Positions 9,493 to 17,179 of a DNA stretch of 64,000 nucleotides are shown here, in pieces. The translations under genes and the position numbers were made by a program. The stretch is from Methylotenera sp. (GTDB lineage: Bacteria > Pseudomonadota > Gammaproteobacteria > Burkholderiales > Methylophilaceae). The notes under the pieces are model-generated. The model saw only the letters and a program-made list of their open reading frames with translations. It was not told where the DNA came from and ran no database searches. Positions within the stretch are counted from its first letter, which is position 1, and each line of letters begins with the position of its first letter. The DNA lies in contig JAUYAL010000074.1 of NCBI GenBank assembly GCA_030693535.1, forward strand, positions 62,001 through 126,000, given 5' to 3'.

Positions 9493-11187
9493 TTAATTCT
9501 GCTCATTTTTATCCAGAGTCTCTTCTGAGAGTGCATAAGATTTTAACATTTTGTTTTTTGCGAAAATTGCATTTTTCCCCGCACACATGTTGGTCTCAAG
9601 TAAATAAGCAATTAGTAGCGTGCAAAACAAGTCATCATGACTAATTGCAATATGTTTATAAGGTTTAATGTCGCTTAAGTTGTAATCGAAATATTTACCT
9701 ATCCAAGCGATGACTGGTACATGCGTTTGTTCTTTGGGAGCAATCATATATGGTGCGGCATGCAGGTAAATGCCATGTTCACCTAAGGACTCTCCGTGAT
9801 CAGCCACATATAACATTGCAACCCCATATTTCTCATCATATTTCTTTAAGAAATTGATGACTTCAGATAAGAAGTAGTCTGTATAAAGGATTGCATTGTC
9901 ATATGCGTTATCTATTTCTGCTTGAGTACAGTCCCTTAACTCACCAGATTGGCAAGCTGGTTTGAAGCGCTCGAATTCCTTAGGATAACGGCGATAATAC
10001 TCAGGTCCGTGATTGCCCATTTGATGCAGAACAATCATTATGTCTTTATTTTTATTCTTTGCTATATATTCGTCTAAGCCACTTAACATCCCAACATCTC
10101 TACATTCGCCATTGCAAACTGGGTTTAATGTTGGGGTTTTGAAGTCCTCATATTTAATGCGAGTCGCTACGCCTTTAGAATTAGAGTTATTGTCGCGCCA
10201 TAAAACTTCAACGCCGTGTTTTGCAAGTACATCAAGTGCATTTTCTTGATTTAACGCTTTTTCTTTATCGTACTTTGCACGACCTAATGATGAGAACATA
10301 CAAGGCACAGAGACACCGGTAGATGTGCCACAAGAGCTGACATTGCTAAAGCTGACAATATCTTGTTTGGATAACTCTGGGTTTGTATCACGTTTATAGC
10401 CGTTCAATGAAAATCTATCGGCACGTGCAGTTTCACCTACTACCATGATGATCAACTCTTTTTTACTGGTGGATGGGTCTAAAAGTACAGCATCCTCAGC
10501 AGTTCTAAGTAATGGCAAGTTATGAGCATATATACTCGATTGTTGAGTTGTGTATTTAATCGCAGAATATACCGAATAGGTTGGATTTGAATAGGATCTC
10601 ACTATCCTGTGCTCGCGGATAAATGAGGTGTAATCTGCAGTAAACGGAATAACCAGTACAACTGTTGCTATTAAGAACAATAATATTGACCACAGTCTAG
10701 ATTTCAGCTCGCGTTTAAAACTAAGAGGCTCGGGGCAATATTTCAATATTAGCCAAGCGGGAATAACTCCCAAAATAAATGTTCTAAGAATCAATGTTGA
10801 GGTTATTAAGCTGGCAAACTCACTTTTATTCGTTTGCATAATATTGTCAATCATGACTGTATCGATGATAACGCCTAAATGATCCATGTAATGAGCCGAC
10901 TGAGATGCAATCAACAGGAAAGCTGCAAGTATCCAACGCGTCCATCTATCGTGACTAATGAGTAACAAAAATATTGCTGTGAGTGATGTAAAAAATAATG
11001 CTAAGGAGATGAGAAACGGAAGGTTGTGAAGAGTCAACGGATAGATATTTAAAATGCCATGGAACAACGAAAAGTTGCCTGTCAGCATAATAAATATAGC
11101 TACTGACAATATGGCGAACGTTTGAGTTTGTAACTTATTTTTAAGATGGAGTGGCTGATATAAAGGATTTAAAAAGGTGGCTGGCAT
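9493..11187 (-). CDS. eptA: Lipid A phosphoethanolamine transferase, EptA/MCR family
   Basis: Inner-membrane enzyme that moves phosphoethanolamine from phosphatidylethanolamine to lipid A, lowering surface negative charge. 564 residues. Five hydrophobic segments occupy about residues 25-215, followed by a periplasmic sulfatase-fold domain. It has MVVGETARADRFS (zinc Glu), SSCGTSTGVSVPCMFS (segment with the nucleophilic Thr), NHGPEYYRRYP and VADHGESLGEHG (zinc Asp/His). Paired cysteines (SSC/PCM, CNGEC, CQSGELRDC) match the disulfides of the family. The start has GAGGA just upstream. Confident for the family; the exact lipid A position is not readable from sequence. Confidence 0.9.
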   Translation of the reverse strand: MPATFLNPLYQPLHLKNKLQTQTFAILSVAIFIMLTGNFSLFHGILNIYPLTLHNLPFLISLALFFTSLTAIFLLLISHDRWTRWILAAFLLIASQSAHYMDHLGVIIDTVMIDNIMQTNKSEFASLITSTLILRTFILGVIPAWLILKYCPEPLSFKRELKSRLWSILLFLIATVVLVIPFTADYTSFIREHRIVRSYSNPTYSVYSAIKYTTQQSSIYAHNLPLLRTAEDAVLLDPSTSKKELIIMVVGETARADRFSLNGYKRDTNPELSKQDIVSFSNVSSCGTSTGVSVPCMFSSLGRAKYDKEKALNQENALDVLAKHGVEVLWRDNNSNSKGVATRIKYEDFKTPTLNPVCNGECRDVGMLSGLDEYIAKNKNKDIMIVLHQMGNHGPEYYRRYPKEFERFKPACQSGELRDCTQAEIDNAYDNAILYTDYFLSEVINFLKKYDEKYGVAMLYVADHGESLGEHGIYLHAAPYMIAPKEQTHVPVIAWIGKYFDYNLSDIKPYKHIAISHDDLFCTLLIAYLLETNMCAGKNAIFAKNKMLKSYALSEETLDKNEQN

Positions 11188-11498
11188 AGTTCCTCTAAAG
11201 CTATTTGTAAGTATTTCTTCTAGCTATAGAGCAAGTTATATAACCAATATATAACTGAACTATTTATATAGTTAAATAAAATTTATTGAGAGTTTATTGT
11301 GCAGAAATTGTGGTGCTAATGTAATTTACGTAATTAGGTTTTTTCCATTTTTGATAAATGGGAATTTAAATCTCGCCATATCTCTGAATTGCACCGTTAA
11401 TAAATTCATCTTGGCCTGACTCCAAATACTTAAAACATTTTAGTTATCCTGAGACTTTCTTTAATCGTCTAATTTTATTGGGTTTTATATCTGACGTA
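11188..11498. other. AT-rich intergenic region upstream of eptA
   Basis: About 310 bp of AT-rich sequence between the eptA-like start and the first palindromic site. No coding frame with family features is visible. It should hold the leftward eptA promoter. Confidence 0.4.
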
Positions 11499-11514
11499 TG
11501 TTCGTTGTCGCACA
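11499..11514. promoter_or_regulatory. Palindromic operator-like site 1
   Basis: TGTTCGTTGTCGCACA matches the window-wide consensus TGTnCGnnnnCGnACA at all ten fixed positions. It lies 72 bp before the small reading frame at 11586. The regulator is inferred to be one of the Crp/Fnr-like proteins encoded nearby. Confidence 0.6.
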
Positions 11515-11585
11515 TATTCGATTAACTTTTATGCGATGTAACTTATCGATTCTAAAGATCGATAAAGTATCTTAAGAGTGTTTAT

Positions 11586-11759
11586 TTGCACTCTAAACAA
11601 CATGCAGACTTGGTCAGTGAGGCAAAAAATATGCTCGAACGTTTGAGTGTGATTGACGAGATGCCAAAATTAGATTCCATTAGGAATTGGCTACTTAACC
11701 ATATTGAATATTCTGACAAGCAATTGGCTGAATTCTTACTGCAACATGGGGTGAGTTGA
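11586..11759 (+). CDS. Small hypothetical protein, 57 residues
   Basis: Open frame from TTG 11586 to TGA 11757-11759, preceded by AAGAG at 11574-11578, a well-placed ribosome-binding site. The product reads like a compact helical protein (SEAKNMLERLSVIDEM, IRNWLLNHIEYSDKQLAEFL). I do not recognise a family. Operator-like site 1 lies upstream, which supports it as a real member of the local regulon. A TTG start and short length keep confidence moderate. Confidence 0.45.
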   Translation: MHSKQHADLVSEAKNMLERLSVIDEMPKLDSIRNWLLNHIEYSDKQLAEFLLQHGVS

Positions 11760-11781
11760 GAAATCTGAGCGGCTGGTTTGT

Positions 11782-11940
11782 CCCCCCCGTTGCCGTCTCT
11801 GATTCTTAATTCTGAGTAACAACAAATGATGCTTGAGTACAAATTTGTGAACGGCAGCTTTTTGGCAATCAGGTTTTAGCACTCCCAATTGTAACGAGTC
11901 ATACAGTAATTAAGTATGTCTAACTGCAACATCCCCATTG
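11782..11940 (+). repeat. Dispersed 159-bp repeat, copy A
   Basis: This segment and 12542-12700 align end to end over 159 bp without gaps, starting at CCCCCCCGTTGCCGTCTCTG and ending at GCAACATCCCCATTG. A third, shorter copy lies inverted at 16871-16994 and a fragment at 19553-19575. The right end contains an ATG (11916) opening the peptide MSNCNIPIA, which here stops after ten codons. There is no transposase. It could be a MITE-like element or the shared 5' end of a small duplicated gene. Confidence 0.75.
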
Positions 11941-12044
11941 CTGCCTGACAATTTTAAATTGAGCTTGCTAAAGTAAAAAATACTTGCCCCACTTAACATA
12001 CTTTTGTAGTATTTTATTTAAACGCAAATCATATTTTTATTTTT

Positions 12045-12422
12045 ATGCAAAATGCAATAAAAATTCCACACTTCAGCTACATACTTAACTCACCTCATCA
12101 TCAGCACTTTAGGTGCATAGTGGCTAATGATGATGTGATTGATGTAATTAATAAGGTTGATGAGTTTTATAAAGTTTTTGGCTACACAAATGAGTTGGCT
12201 AAAGAAGGAATTGGAGCTGACGAATTTATTTGGGACAACTACGTTAAAAAGAAAGAATTTGACGCATGTTTGCAAATGCATATTGTCGAATATCTAAACA
12301 AACATTCACTAAAATTTAGAGAGCTATATGGTGAGCAATACGAGGGCTATGTTAAAAGTCATGCATTAGCACGTGAAGCAAGAGGCTGTGAATGCTGCGC
12401 TTGCCAGCATAAGCCGTTTTGA
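12045..12422 (+). CDS. Uncharacterised 125-residue protein with C-terminal CxxCxxH, paralogue of 13210
   Basis: I do not recognise the family. The protein has no signal peptide or membrane segment. Its middle (VDEFYKVFGYTNEL, ADEFIWDNYVK, CLQMHIVEYLNKHS) aligns along its whole length with the broken gene at 13210. Both end in a cysteine cluster, here GCECCACQH, there CTACKKH, suggesting a metal-binding CxxCxxH tail. No clear ribosome-binding site precedes ATG 12045, so the start is uncertain, but the paralogue supports the N-terminal extent. It sits between two copies of the 159-bp repeat. Confidence 0.65.
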   Translation: MQNAIKIPHFSYILNSPHHQHFRCIVANDDVIDVINKVDEFYKVFGYTNELAKEGIGADEFIWDNYVKKKEFDACLQMHIVEYLNKHSLKFRELYGEQYEGYVKSHALAREARGCECCACQHKPF

Positions 12423-12541
12423 CGATAAAAATTAACTATCCCTCTAACATCATCCCAAATAAATACAACAAAGGGGATGATGACAATGAACAGTGTGCCT
12501 GATGCTTCGAAAAACCCATTACCCCCCCAATGGCTGCAAAG

Positions 12542-12700
12542 CCCCCCCGTTGCCGTCTCTGATCCTTCATTCTGAGTAACAGCAAATGGAGATTGAGTAA
12601 CAGTTTGTGAATGGCAGCTATGTGGCAGTCAGGTTTTAGCACTCCCAAGTGTAACAAGTCATACAGGAATTAAGTATGTCTAGCTGCAACATCCCCATTG
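12542..12700 (+). repeat. Dispersed 159-bp repeat, copy B
   Basis: Direct repeat of 11782-11940, offset by exactly 760 bp with no gaps in the alignment. It differs by scattered substitutions only. Its right edge contains the start of the small frame at 12676. The poly-C tract at its left edge is followed by GTTGCCGTCTCTGAT in both copies. Confidence 0.75.
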
Positions 12701-12786
12701 CAGACGGTCAACTTCTACCTATCACAGAAAACGGTCAATCCATAGTTGTCGCTCAACCTCTATTATTGCTTCCCAACAAAAAATGA
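12676..12786 (+). CDS. Tiny open frame that starts inside repeat copy B
   Basis: ATG 12676 to TGA 12784-12786 encodes 36 residues (MSSCNIPIADGQLLPITENG...), with AGGA at 12665-12668 as a possible ribosome-binding site. The first eight codons lie in the repeat and are kept in copies A and C, where the frame then diverges and stops early. This could be the intact parent of the repeated segment or a chance frame. Its function is unknown. Confidence 0.3.
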   Translation: MSSCNIPIADGQLLPITENGQSIVVAQPLLLLPNKK

Positions 12787-12805
12787 TACATTTTTTTAAA
12801 ACCTA

Positions 12806-12821
12806 TGTACGATATCGCACA
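12806..12821. promoter_or_regulatory. Palindromic operator-like site 2
   Basis: TGTACGATATCGCACA matches all ten fixed positions of TGTnCGnnnnCGnACA. It ends 59 bp before the ATG at 12881. Confidence 0.65.
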
Positions 12822-12880
12822 GAACGTCATATGAAATTAATTTATCTTTACTTTGGTATTTAAAAAATGGAAAGTATTTG

Positions 12881-13087
12881 ATGAACACATCTTCTTCGAC
12901 AAACGTCGAACAGTTAGCTTCTTTGAAAAGTGCCTATTTTGAGGCATTAGCCTCTTACAATGAGTCGTTCACAGACGAAGCGTTAGCGAGACTAAATGCC
13001 TCCGAGCATGCCTATATGTCATTCATTGAGGTGGATGATGTCCGTAATAGTTTTAGGCTTAAAACCTTGGTAAGACAAGGTGGGTAA
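12881..13087 (+). CDS. Small hypothetical protein, 68 residues
   Basis: ATG 12881 is preceded by GGAAAG at 12869-12874, a good ribosome-binding site. The product (MNTSSSTNVEQLASLKSAYF...) is predicted soluble and helical, with alternating Ala, Glu and aromatic residues (FEALASYNESFTDEAL) and no cysteine. I do not recognise the family. Operator-like site 2 sits 59 bp upstream. It precedes the broken gene at 13210 on the same strand. Confidence 0.55.
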   Translation: MNTSSSTNVEQLASLKSAYFEALASYNESFTDEALARLNASEHAYMSFIEVDDVRNSFRLKTLVRQGG

Positions 13088-13209
13088 TGATTTGCATCAT
13101 ATCTCGCACTCCCAATCGCAGATCATCTAGTATTTAATTTAATAACAGCCACCCAGCACAAAGTCATTCAGTTATCAATGATGCAAAACTTTTTACTTAG
13201 GGACTTCTA

Positions 13210-13608
13210 ATGATACATAACGAACAATTACCTGAATTCAAATGCGATTTGAGTCATTTTTCTGGCAGAAAATCTGGATGTATTATGGCGAATGAAGAAA
13301 TTATTCACCAAATTAAGGATACTCATGATTTCTATCAGGCATTAGGCTTTACAGATAATATTCACAATAATGGGGAGTTGCCCGAAGAGTTCATCTGGTC
13401 CGAATACCATAAAGATGATGCGAAAAGGTCAGATGTTTGCTTGCAAGCTAACATTATCACTTACTTATGTAATAACGTAGGGGGATTCAGATAACGATAT
13501 CAAACTGCCTACAGAAACTGGATTGGCTCATGCACATCAGAAATGATGAATGACAGTAACAATTGTACAGCCTGCAAAAAGCATCCTCAAATTACAGCAA
13601 TGGCATGA
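13210..13608 (+). pseudogene. Paralogue of the 12045 gene interrupted by one in-frame TAA
   Basis: ATG 13210, preceded by AGGGA, opens a frame that hits TAA at 13492-13494 after 94 codons. Reading straight through that stop in the same frame gives RYQTAYRNWIG, then CTACKKHPQ, and a TGA at 13606-13608. This matches the C-terminus of the 12045 protein without a gap: FRELYGEQYEGYV aligns with FR*RYQTAYRNWI. A single Glu-to-stop change is the simplest explanation. Functional read-through or a sequencing error are the alternatives. Confidence 0.75.
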
Positions 13609-13653
13609 GGTATTGACTATCCGCAGGATAGTCTAAATTTTTATTGTTCATTA

Positions 13654-13669
13654 TGAGTGCTATCGAACA
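13654..13669. promoter_or_regulatory. Palindromic operator-like site 3 (degenerate left half)
   Basis: TGAGTGCTATCGAACA has a perfect right half and a degenerate left half (8 of 10 fixed positions). It ends 61 bp before the start of the REC-GGDEF gene, the same spacing as sites 2 and 6. Confidence 0.4.
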
Positions 13670-13730
13670 GTATTTTTGAATATATTTACCTAAACTGCAT
13701 CATGAAATTCATATCCTTTTGGTATTCACA

Positions 13731-14684
13731 ATGATAAGTAACAACGATATTCTTAATGCCAAAATTTTAATTGTAGACGATCAGAAAGCGAATGTGAACC
13801 TCTTAGAGCAAATGCTTGATGAAGAGGGGTATCAACATGTATGTTCTACAATGGATCCATTCTCAGTTTGTGCTCGGCATCGTGCTAACCAGTACGACCT
13901 GATTCTACTAGACTTAAAGATGCCAGGTATGGACGGCTTTCAGGTGATGAAAGAATTGAAAAAAAACGAATCTGAATGTTATCTTCCGATCCTTGTTATT
14001 ACGGCACAAACAGATAGTAAATTAGAAGCGCTAAAAGCGGGAGCAAAAGACTGTATCAGCAAACCCTTTGATCTAATGGAGGCGAAAGTCAGAATTTACA
14101 ACCTATTGGAAGTCCGTTTGCTTTATAAGCAACTTGAACAATACAGCCACTCTATGAAAGCTTGGGCGATGCATGATGCGCTAACTGGATTACCTAATAG
14201 AAGACTTTTAAATGACAGACTTACGCTAGCAATAGCACATGCACGCAGAAAAAAATGCACCACGACAATTATATATTTAGATTTAGATGGGTTTAAACAA
14301 ATTAACGACAGACTCGGTCACGCTGCTGGCGATATTCTTCTTAGAATAGTTGCAGACAGACTAGTAGCCGCAGTGCGTCAAGAAGATACGGTGGCACGCT
14401 TTGGCGGTGATGAGTTTGTTATTGTCTTGTGGGAATTAAATGATGCCTATGAAGTACCTGATTTAGTGTCAAAAATACTGATGGCCGTCTCACAACCGTA
14501 TAATATTAATAGGCAGACTGTTCATATCACTGCTAGTGCGGGGGTGAGCATTTACCCTACACACAGTGAAGACAAAGAAACATTGATTAATATAGCTGAT
14601 GCTGCTTTGTATGAGTCAAAATACATCGGCAAAAATGGCTATCAGATTGCATCGTTAAAAGATAAGTTGACTTGTATCTCATAG
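13731..14684 (+). CDS. Response regulator with diguanylate cyclase output (REC-GGDEF)
   Basis: Makes cyclic di-GMP from GTP under control of phosphorylation. Start at ATG 13731 (MISNNDILNAKILIVDDQ), giving 317 residues. A REC domain covers residues 1-125, with the acidic pair in IVDD and the phospho-acceptor Asp in LLDLKMPGMDG. A GGDEF domain covers about 150-317 with an intact GGDEF near residue 224 and an RQED inhibitory-site motif (RxxD) before it, so product inhibition is likely. The REC domain closely resembles that of the protein at 28898. No kinase is adjacent; the hybrid kinase at 25708 is a candidate partner by inference. Confidence 0.88.
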   Translation: MISNNDILNAKILIVDDQKANVNLLEQMLDEEGYQHVCSTMDPFSVCARHRANQYDLILLDLKMPGMDGFQVMKELKKNESECYLPILVITAQTDSKLEALKAGAKDCISKPFDLMEAKVRIYNLLEVRLLYKQLEQYSHSMKAWAMHDALTGLPNRRLLNDRLTLAIAHARRKKCTTTIIYLDLDGFKQINDRLGHAAGDILLRIVADRLVAAVRQEDTVARFGGDEFVIVLWELNDAYEVPDLVSKILMAVSQPYNINRQTVHITASAGVSIYPTHSEDKETLINIADAALYESKYIGKNGYQIASLKDKLTCIS

Positions 14685-14702
14685 GCCATTCAAAAAATGG
14701 CC
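14684..14702 (+). terminator. Weak hairpin after the REC-GGDEF gene
   Basis: GGCCATT and AATGGCC form a 7-bp stem with a 5-base loop overlapping the last base of the REC-GGDEF stop codon. No T-tract follows, so intrinsic termination is doubtful. Confidence 0.3.
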
Positions 14703-14788
14703 CTCACGCGACTAATCTTCAACGCATAGATGTTGAATTTTATTTTTGTGGTATATCCTTGCGCTTCTTAAATTTAGTAACGTAAGTT

Positions 14789-14806
14789 ACATGCGTTAAC
14801 GCATGT
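14789..14806. promoter_or_regulatory. Perfect 18-bp palindrome upstream of a Crp/Fnr-like gene
   Basis: ACATGCGTTAACGCATGT is its own reverse complement. It shares the CGnnnnCG core of the other sites but has altered outer arms (6 of 10 fixed positions). A further inverted repeat, GTAACgtaaGTTAC, abuts it at 14777-14790. It is the first of three stacked palindromes ahead of the gene at 14990. Confidence 0.5.
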
Positions 14807-14854
14807 ACCTATCTCTTAGCAGGGACAATTATTAAGGTAACTAAATAATTTATC

Positions 14855-14870
14855 TGTTCGATAACGCACA
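14855..14870. promoter_or_regulatory. Palindromic operator-like site 5
   Basis: TGTTCGATAACGCACA matches all ten fixed positions. Its centre is 65 bp from the upstream palindrome and 72 bp from the next one. Confidence 0.65.
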
Positions 14871-14926
14871 TAGCGTAAAATTAAATGATATTTTAGGGTG
14901 CAGTCATTGAAGGAGTTATTCCTATA

Positions 14927-14942
14927 TGTTCGATAGCGAACA
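14927..14942. promoter_or_regulatory. Palindromic operator-like site 6
   Basis: TGTTCGATAGCGAACA matches all ten fixed positions and extends outward as TATGTTCG...CGAACATA. It lies 47 bp before ATG 14990, suggesting autoregulation of that Crp/Fnr-like gene. Confidence 0.65.
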
Positions 14943-14989
14943 TATAAAATATATGATTTGTAGTAGCATGTGCTCATCTTCATTACTTT

Positions 14990-15733
14990 ATGTTCCTTAT
15001 GGCGCTCCCCTCTAGTAGTCACATGCAAAATCATCTTCTCAATGCGCTTAAAGGCAAAGATATTAATCGCTTTAAAGAAGATCTTGAACTTATTGAAATG
15101 CCATTAGGCCAAGTACTTTATGAGTCAGGTGAAAAATTAGATTATGTTTACTTTCCAACCACTTCTATCATCTCTCTGCTTTACGTCATGGAGAATGGCG
15201 CTTCAGCTGAAATCGCGGTAGTAGGCAATGAAGGAATACTCGGCATATCAATTTTTATGGGCGGTGAAACAACCCCAAGCCGGGCAATTGTTCAAAGTGC
15301 GGGTTATGCGTACAGGTTAAAAGTACAATTATTGAAAAATGAGTTTGATCGAGCAGGCCCAACCATGCGACTACTGTTGCGCTACACGCAAGCGCTTATA
15401 ACACAAATGTCACAAACCGCAGTATGCAACCGCCACCACTCAATTGATCAACAATTATGTCGTTGGCTACTGTTAAGCTTAGATCGACTAGCATCTGATG
15501 AATTAACCATGACACAAGAACTTATTGCTAACATGCTAGGTGTTAGGCGTGAAGGCGTGACTGATGCGGCAGGAAAATTACAAGAATTAGGTCTCATTAC
15601 CTATAGCCGAGGAAAAATCAAAGTTCTGAATCGGAAGGGCTTAGAAAATAAATGTTGTGAGTGCTACCAAGTTGTTAAATTAGAATTCGATCGCTTGCTT
15701 CCAGCCATTAAACAATTGGAAATAATTGATTAA
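14990..15733 (+). CDS. Crp/Fnr-like transcriptional regulator 1
   Basis: 247 residues. An N-terminal cupin-type sensor domain of the cNMP-binding superfamily is seen at about 15-140 (LYESGEKLDYVYFPTTS, VGNEGILGISIFMGGE). A C-terminal winged helix follows at about 160-230 (LIANMLGVRREGVTDAAGKL). The sensor lacks the usual cAMP-binding cassette (GE-L/I-AL followed by RxA), so the ligand is unknown and is probably not cAMP. ATG 14990 or 14999 could be the start. It is closely similar to the protein at 29761 (MSQTA-CNRHHS in both) and less so to the one at 15928. Three palindromes precede it. Confidence 0.85.
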   Translation: MFLMALPSSSHMQNHLLNALKGKDINRFKEDLELIEMPLGQVLYESGEKLDYVYFPTTSIISLLYVMENGASAEIAVVGNEGILGISIFMGGETTPSRAIVQSAGYAYRLKVQLLKNEFDRAGPTMRLLLRYTQALITQMSQTAVCNRHHSIDQQLCRWLLLSLDRLASDELTMTQELIANMLGVRREGVTDAAGKLQELGLITYSRGKIKVLNRKGLENKCCECYQVVKLEFDRLLPAIKQLEIID

Positions 15734-15762
15734 GTGTTTTGCACTAAGCTAAACACTATATA

Positions 15763-15781
15763 ATGCATCGTTTTGATGCAT
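15763..15781. other. Inverted repeat between the two Crp/Fnr-like genes
   Basis: ATGCATCgttttGATGCAT can form a 7-bp hairpin 30 bp after the first regulator gene. No T-tract follows, so it is a weak terminator or a protein-binding site at best. Confidence 0.3.
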
Positions 15782-15927
15782 CGCATGCAAGATAGACTGA
15801 TTTAAAATAGCAAATTCTGTTTTCAGTTACCGTACATTGAACTTTACTGTGAGCCTTACTAGCAAAGCCCAATCGCTGTTTTTATTGGGAATTCATTACA
15901 TAATGATTGTTATAAGGCAAATATTAA

Positions 15928-16641
15928 TTGCATAACTTTGTCTCCCCAGTAAATAAAAATCGATTAATCAACAAGTTACCATTGAGTGAATTGGCACAGT
16001 TTCTTAAAGCATGCGACCTTGTAACATTGCATGCTCAGGAAATTCTTAATTCTCCAAATAGCAAAATTGAGTACGTCTATTTTCCTATCAACAGTGTGAT
16101 TGCGTTATCGCTGACTACAGACGGAAAAAGCATAGAAACGGGGTTGATAGGCAATGACGGTATGCTTGGAATCACACTCTTTCTTTGCGTCCAAGAAGCG
16201 CCTTGCACGGCTTTTGTACAAATTGAAGGCGAGGCTTATCGTATTCAAGCCTCTAAATTTCTGGATGAAGTTAACAAAAGCACAGCATTAAGAAAAATAC
16301 TTAGTCGCTATCTATTGGTATTGATGAACAGACTAGCCCTCGCCGTTGGATGTCATCACTTTCATTCCACAGAAAAGCGGTTAGCCTATTTAATACTGAT
16401 CATTCATGACACTACACATTCAAAAAGTTTAAATATCACTCAAGAATTACTCTCAAATTTACTTGGGGTAAGGCGAGTAAGTATTACTGAAGCGGCAAGA
16501 CATCTCCAGCAGAGACATATCATCCAATATAGCAGGGGCAGAATTACTATATTGGATATGCCCTTATTAGTAGCGGAGTCATGTAGTTGCTTCAACACCT
16601 ACCACAATTACTATCATTGCATAGATGACTTAATCAACTGA
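15928..16641 (+). CDS. Crp/Fnr-like transcriptional regulator 2
   Basis: 237 residues from TTG 15928; no ATG lies near the start of the conserved domain. It has the same architecture as the preceding gene: cNMP-superfamily sensor (EYVYFPINSVIAL, GLIGNDGMLGITLFL) and winged helix (LLSNLLGVRRVSITEAARHL). The C-terminus carries CSCFNTYHNYYHC, where the paralogues have CCECY or VCECY. It is more diverged than the other two. Only a half-site (CGTACA near 15831) precedes it. The DNA target is inferred from the shared HTH class, not shown. Confidence 0.8.
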   Translation: MHNFVSPVNKNRLINKLPLSELAQFLKACDLVTLHAQEILNSPNSKIEYVYFPINSVIALSLTTDGKSIETGLIGNDGMLGITLFLCVQEAPCTAFVQIEGEAYRIQASKFLDEVNKSTALRKILSRYLLVLMNRLALAVGCHHFHSTEKRLAYLILIIHDTTHSKSLNITQELLSNLLGVRRVSITEAARHLQQRHIIQYSRGRITILDMPLLVAESCSCFNTYHNYYHCIDDLIN

Positions 16642-17179
16642 AAAGTAATAGCAGTATTTTAATTAAGTAGCTAAGTATTCTCCTTGTATTGCATAGTTAC
16701 CGACATATAAAGACGTGCTGTGTAAAAATGTTTTTCAAATTTAACAAGTGGAATTGGCTATTCAAATGCTGTCTAATTTAATAAGAGTTGTATATTTTAA
16801 ATGCCAATTTAATTGCTTTTAGTGGGGAATATTTTAATGGAAGTGCGGTTATTTTGCGTTTTTACACAGGATGGGGATGTTGCAGTTAGACATACTTAAT
16901 TACTGTATGGCTCGTTACAATTGGGAGTGCTAAAACCTGATTGCCAAAAAGCTGCCGTTCACAAACTTGTACTCAACCACCATTTGTTGATTCTAAAAAA
17001 AGAGTCTAATTGACCTCATCGGCACAAAGCCGTCGGTCAAGTTTGGTTGTACAGCTTGACGTAAATTAATTATGGAGAGGATTTAGCCTATCAACCTATA
17101 AAAAAATGCCTTAAAACTTTAATTTAGGTTATGCTTTTCCTAAATCAAATCAAACTTAGAACGTAACCATCTGCTTTAT
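16642..17179. other. Long intergenic region with inverted repeat copy
   Basis: About 540 bp between the second Crp/Fnr-like gene and the hemerythrin gene. It contains repeat copy C (16871-16994). The rest is AT-rich with no gene I can support. Confidence 0.5.
16871..16994 (-). repeat. Dispersed repeat, inverted copy C
   Basis: The reverse complement matches copies A and B from about AATCAACAAATGG through GCAACATCCCCAT. It ends at the same right boundary as the other copies but lacks about 35 bp at the poly-C end. Of the two full copies it is closer to A (TTTTTGGCAATCAGG in both). Confidence 0.7.

Noticed and set aside
9360..9644. Plus-strand open frame of 94 codons after adk
   Set aside because: Half of it is antisense to the eptA-like gene; no family features and composition unlike a gene.
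11582..11842. Minus-strand open frame of 86 codons across repeat copy A
   Set aside because: Depends on the repeat and opposes the better-supported small plus-strand frame at 11586.
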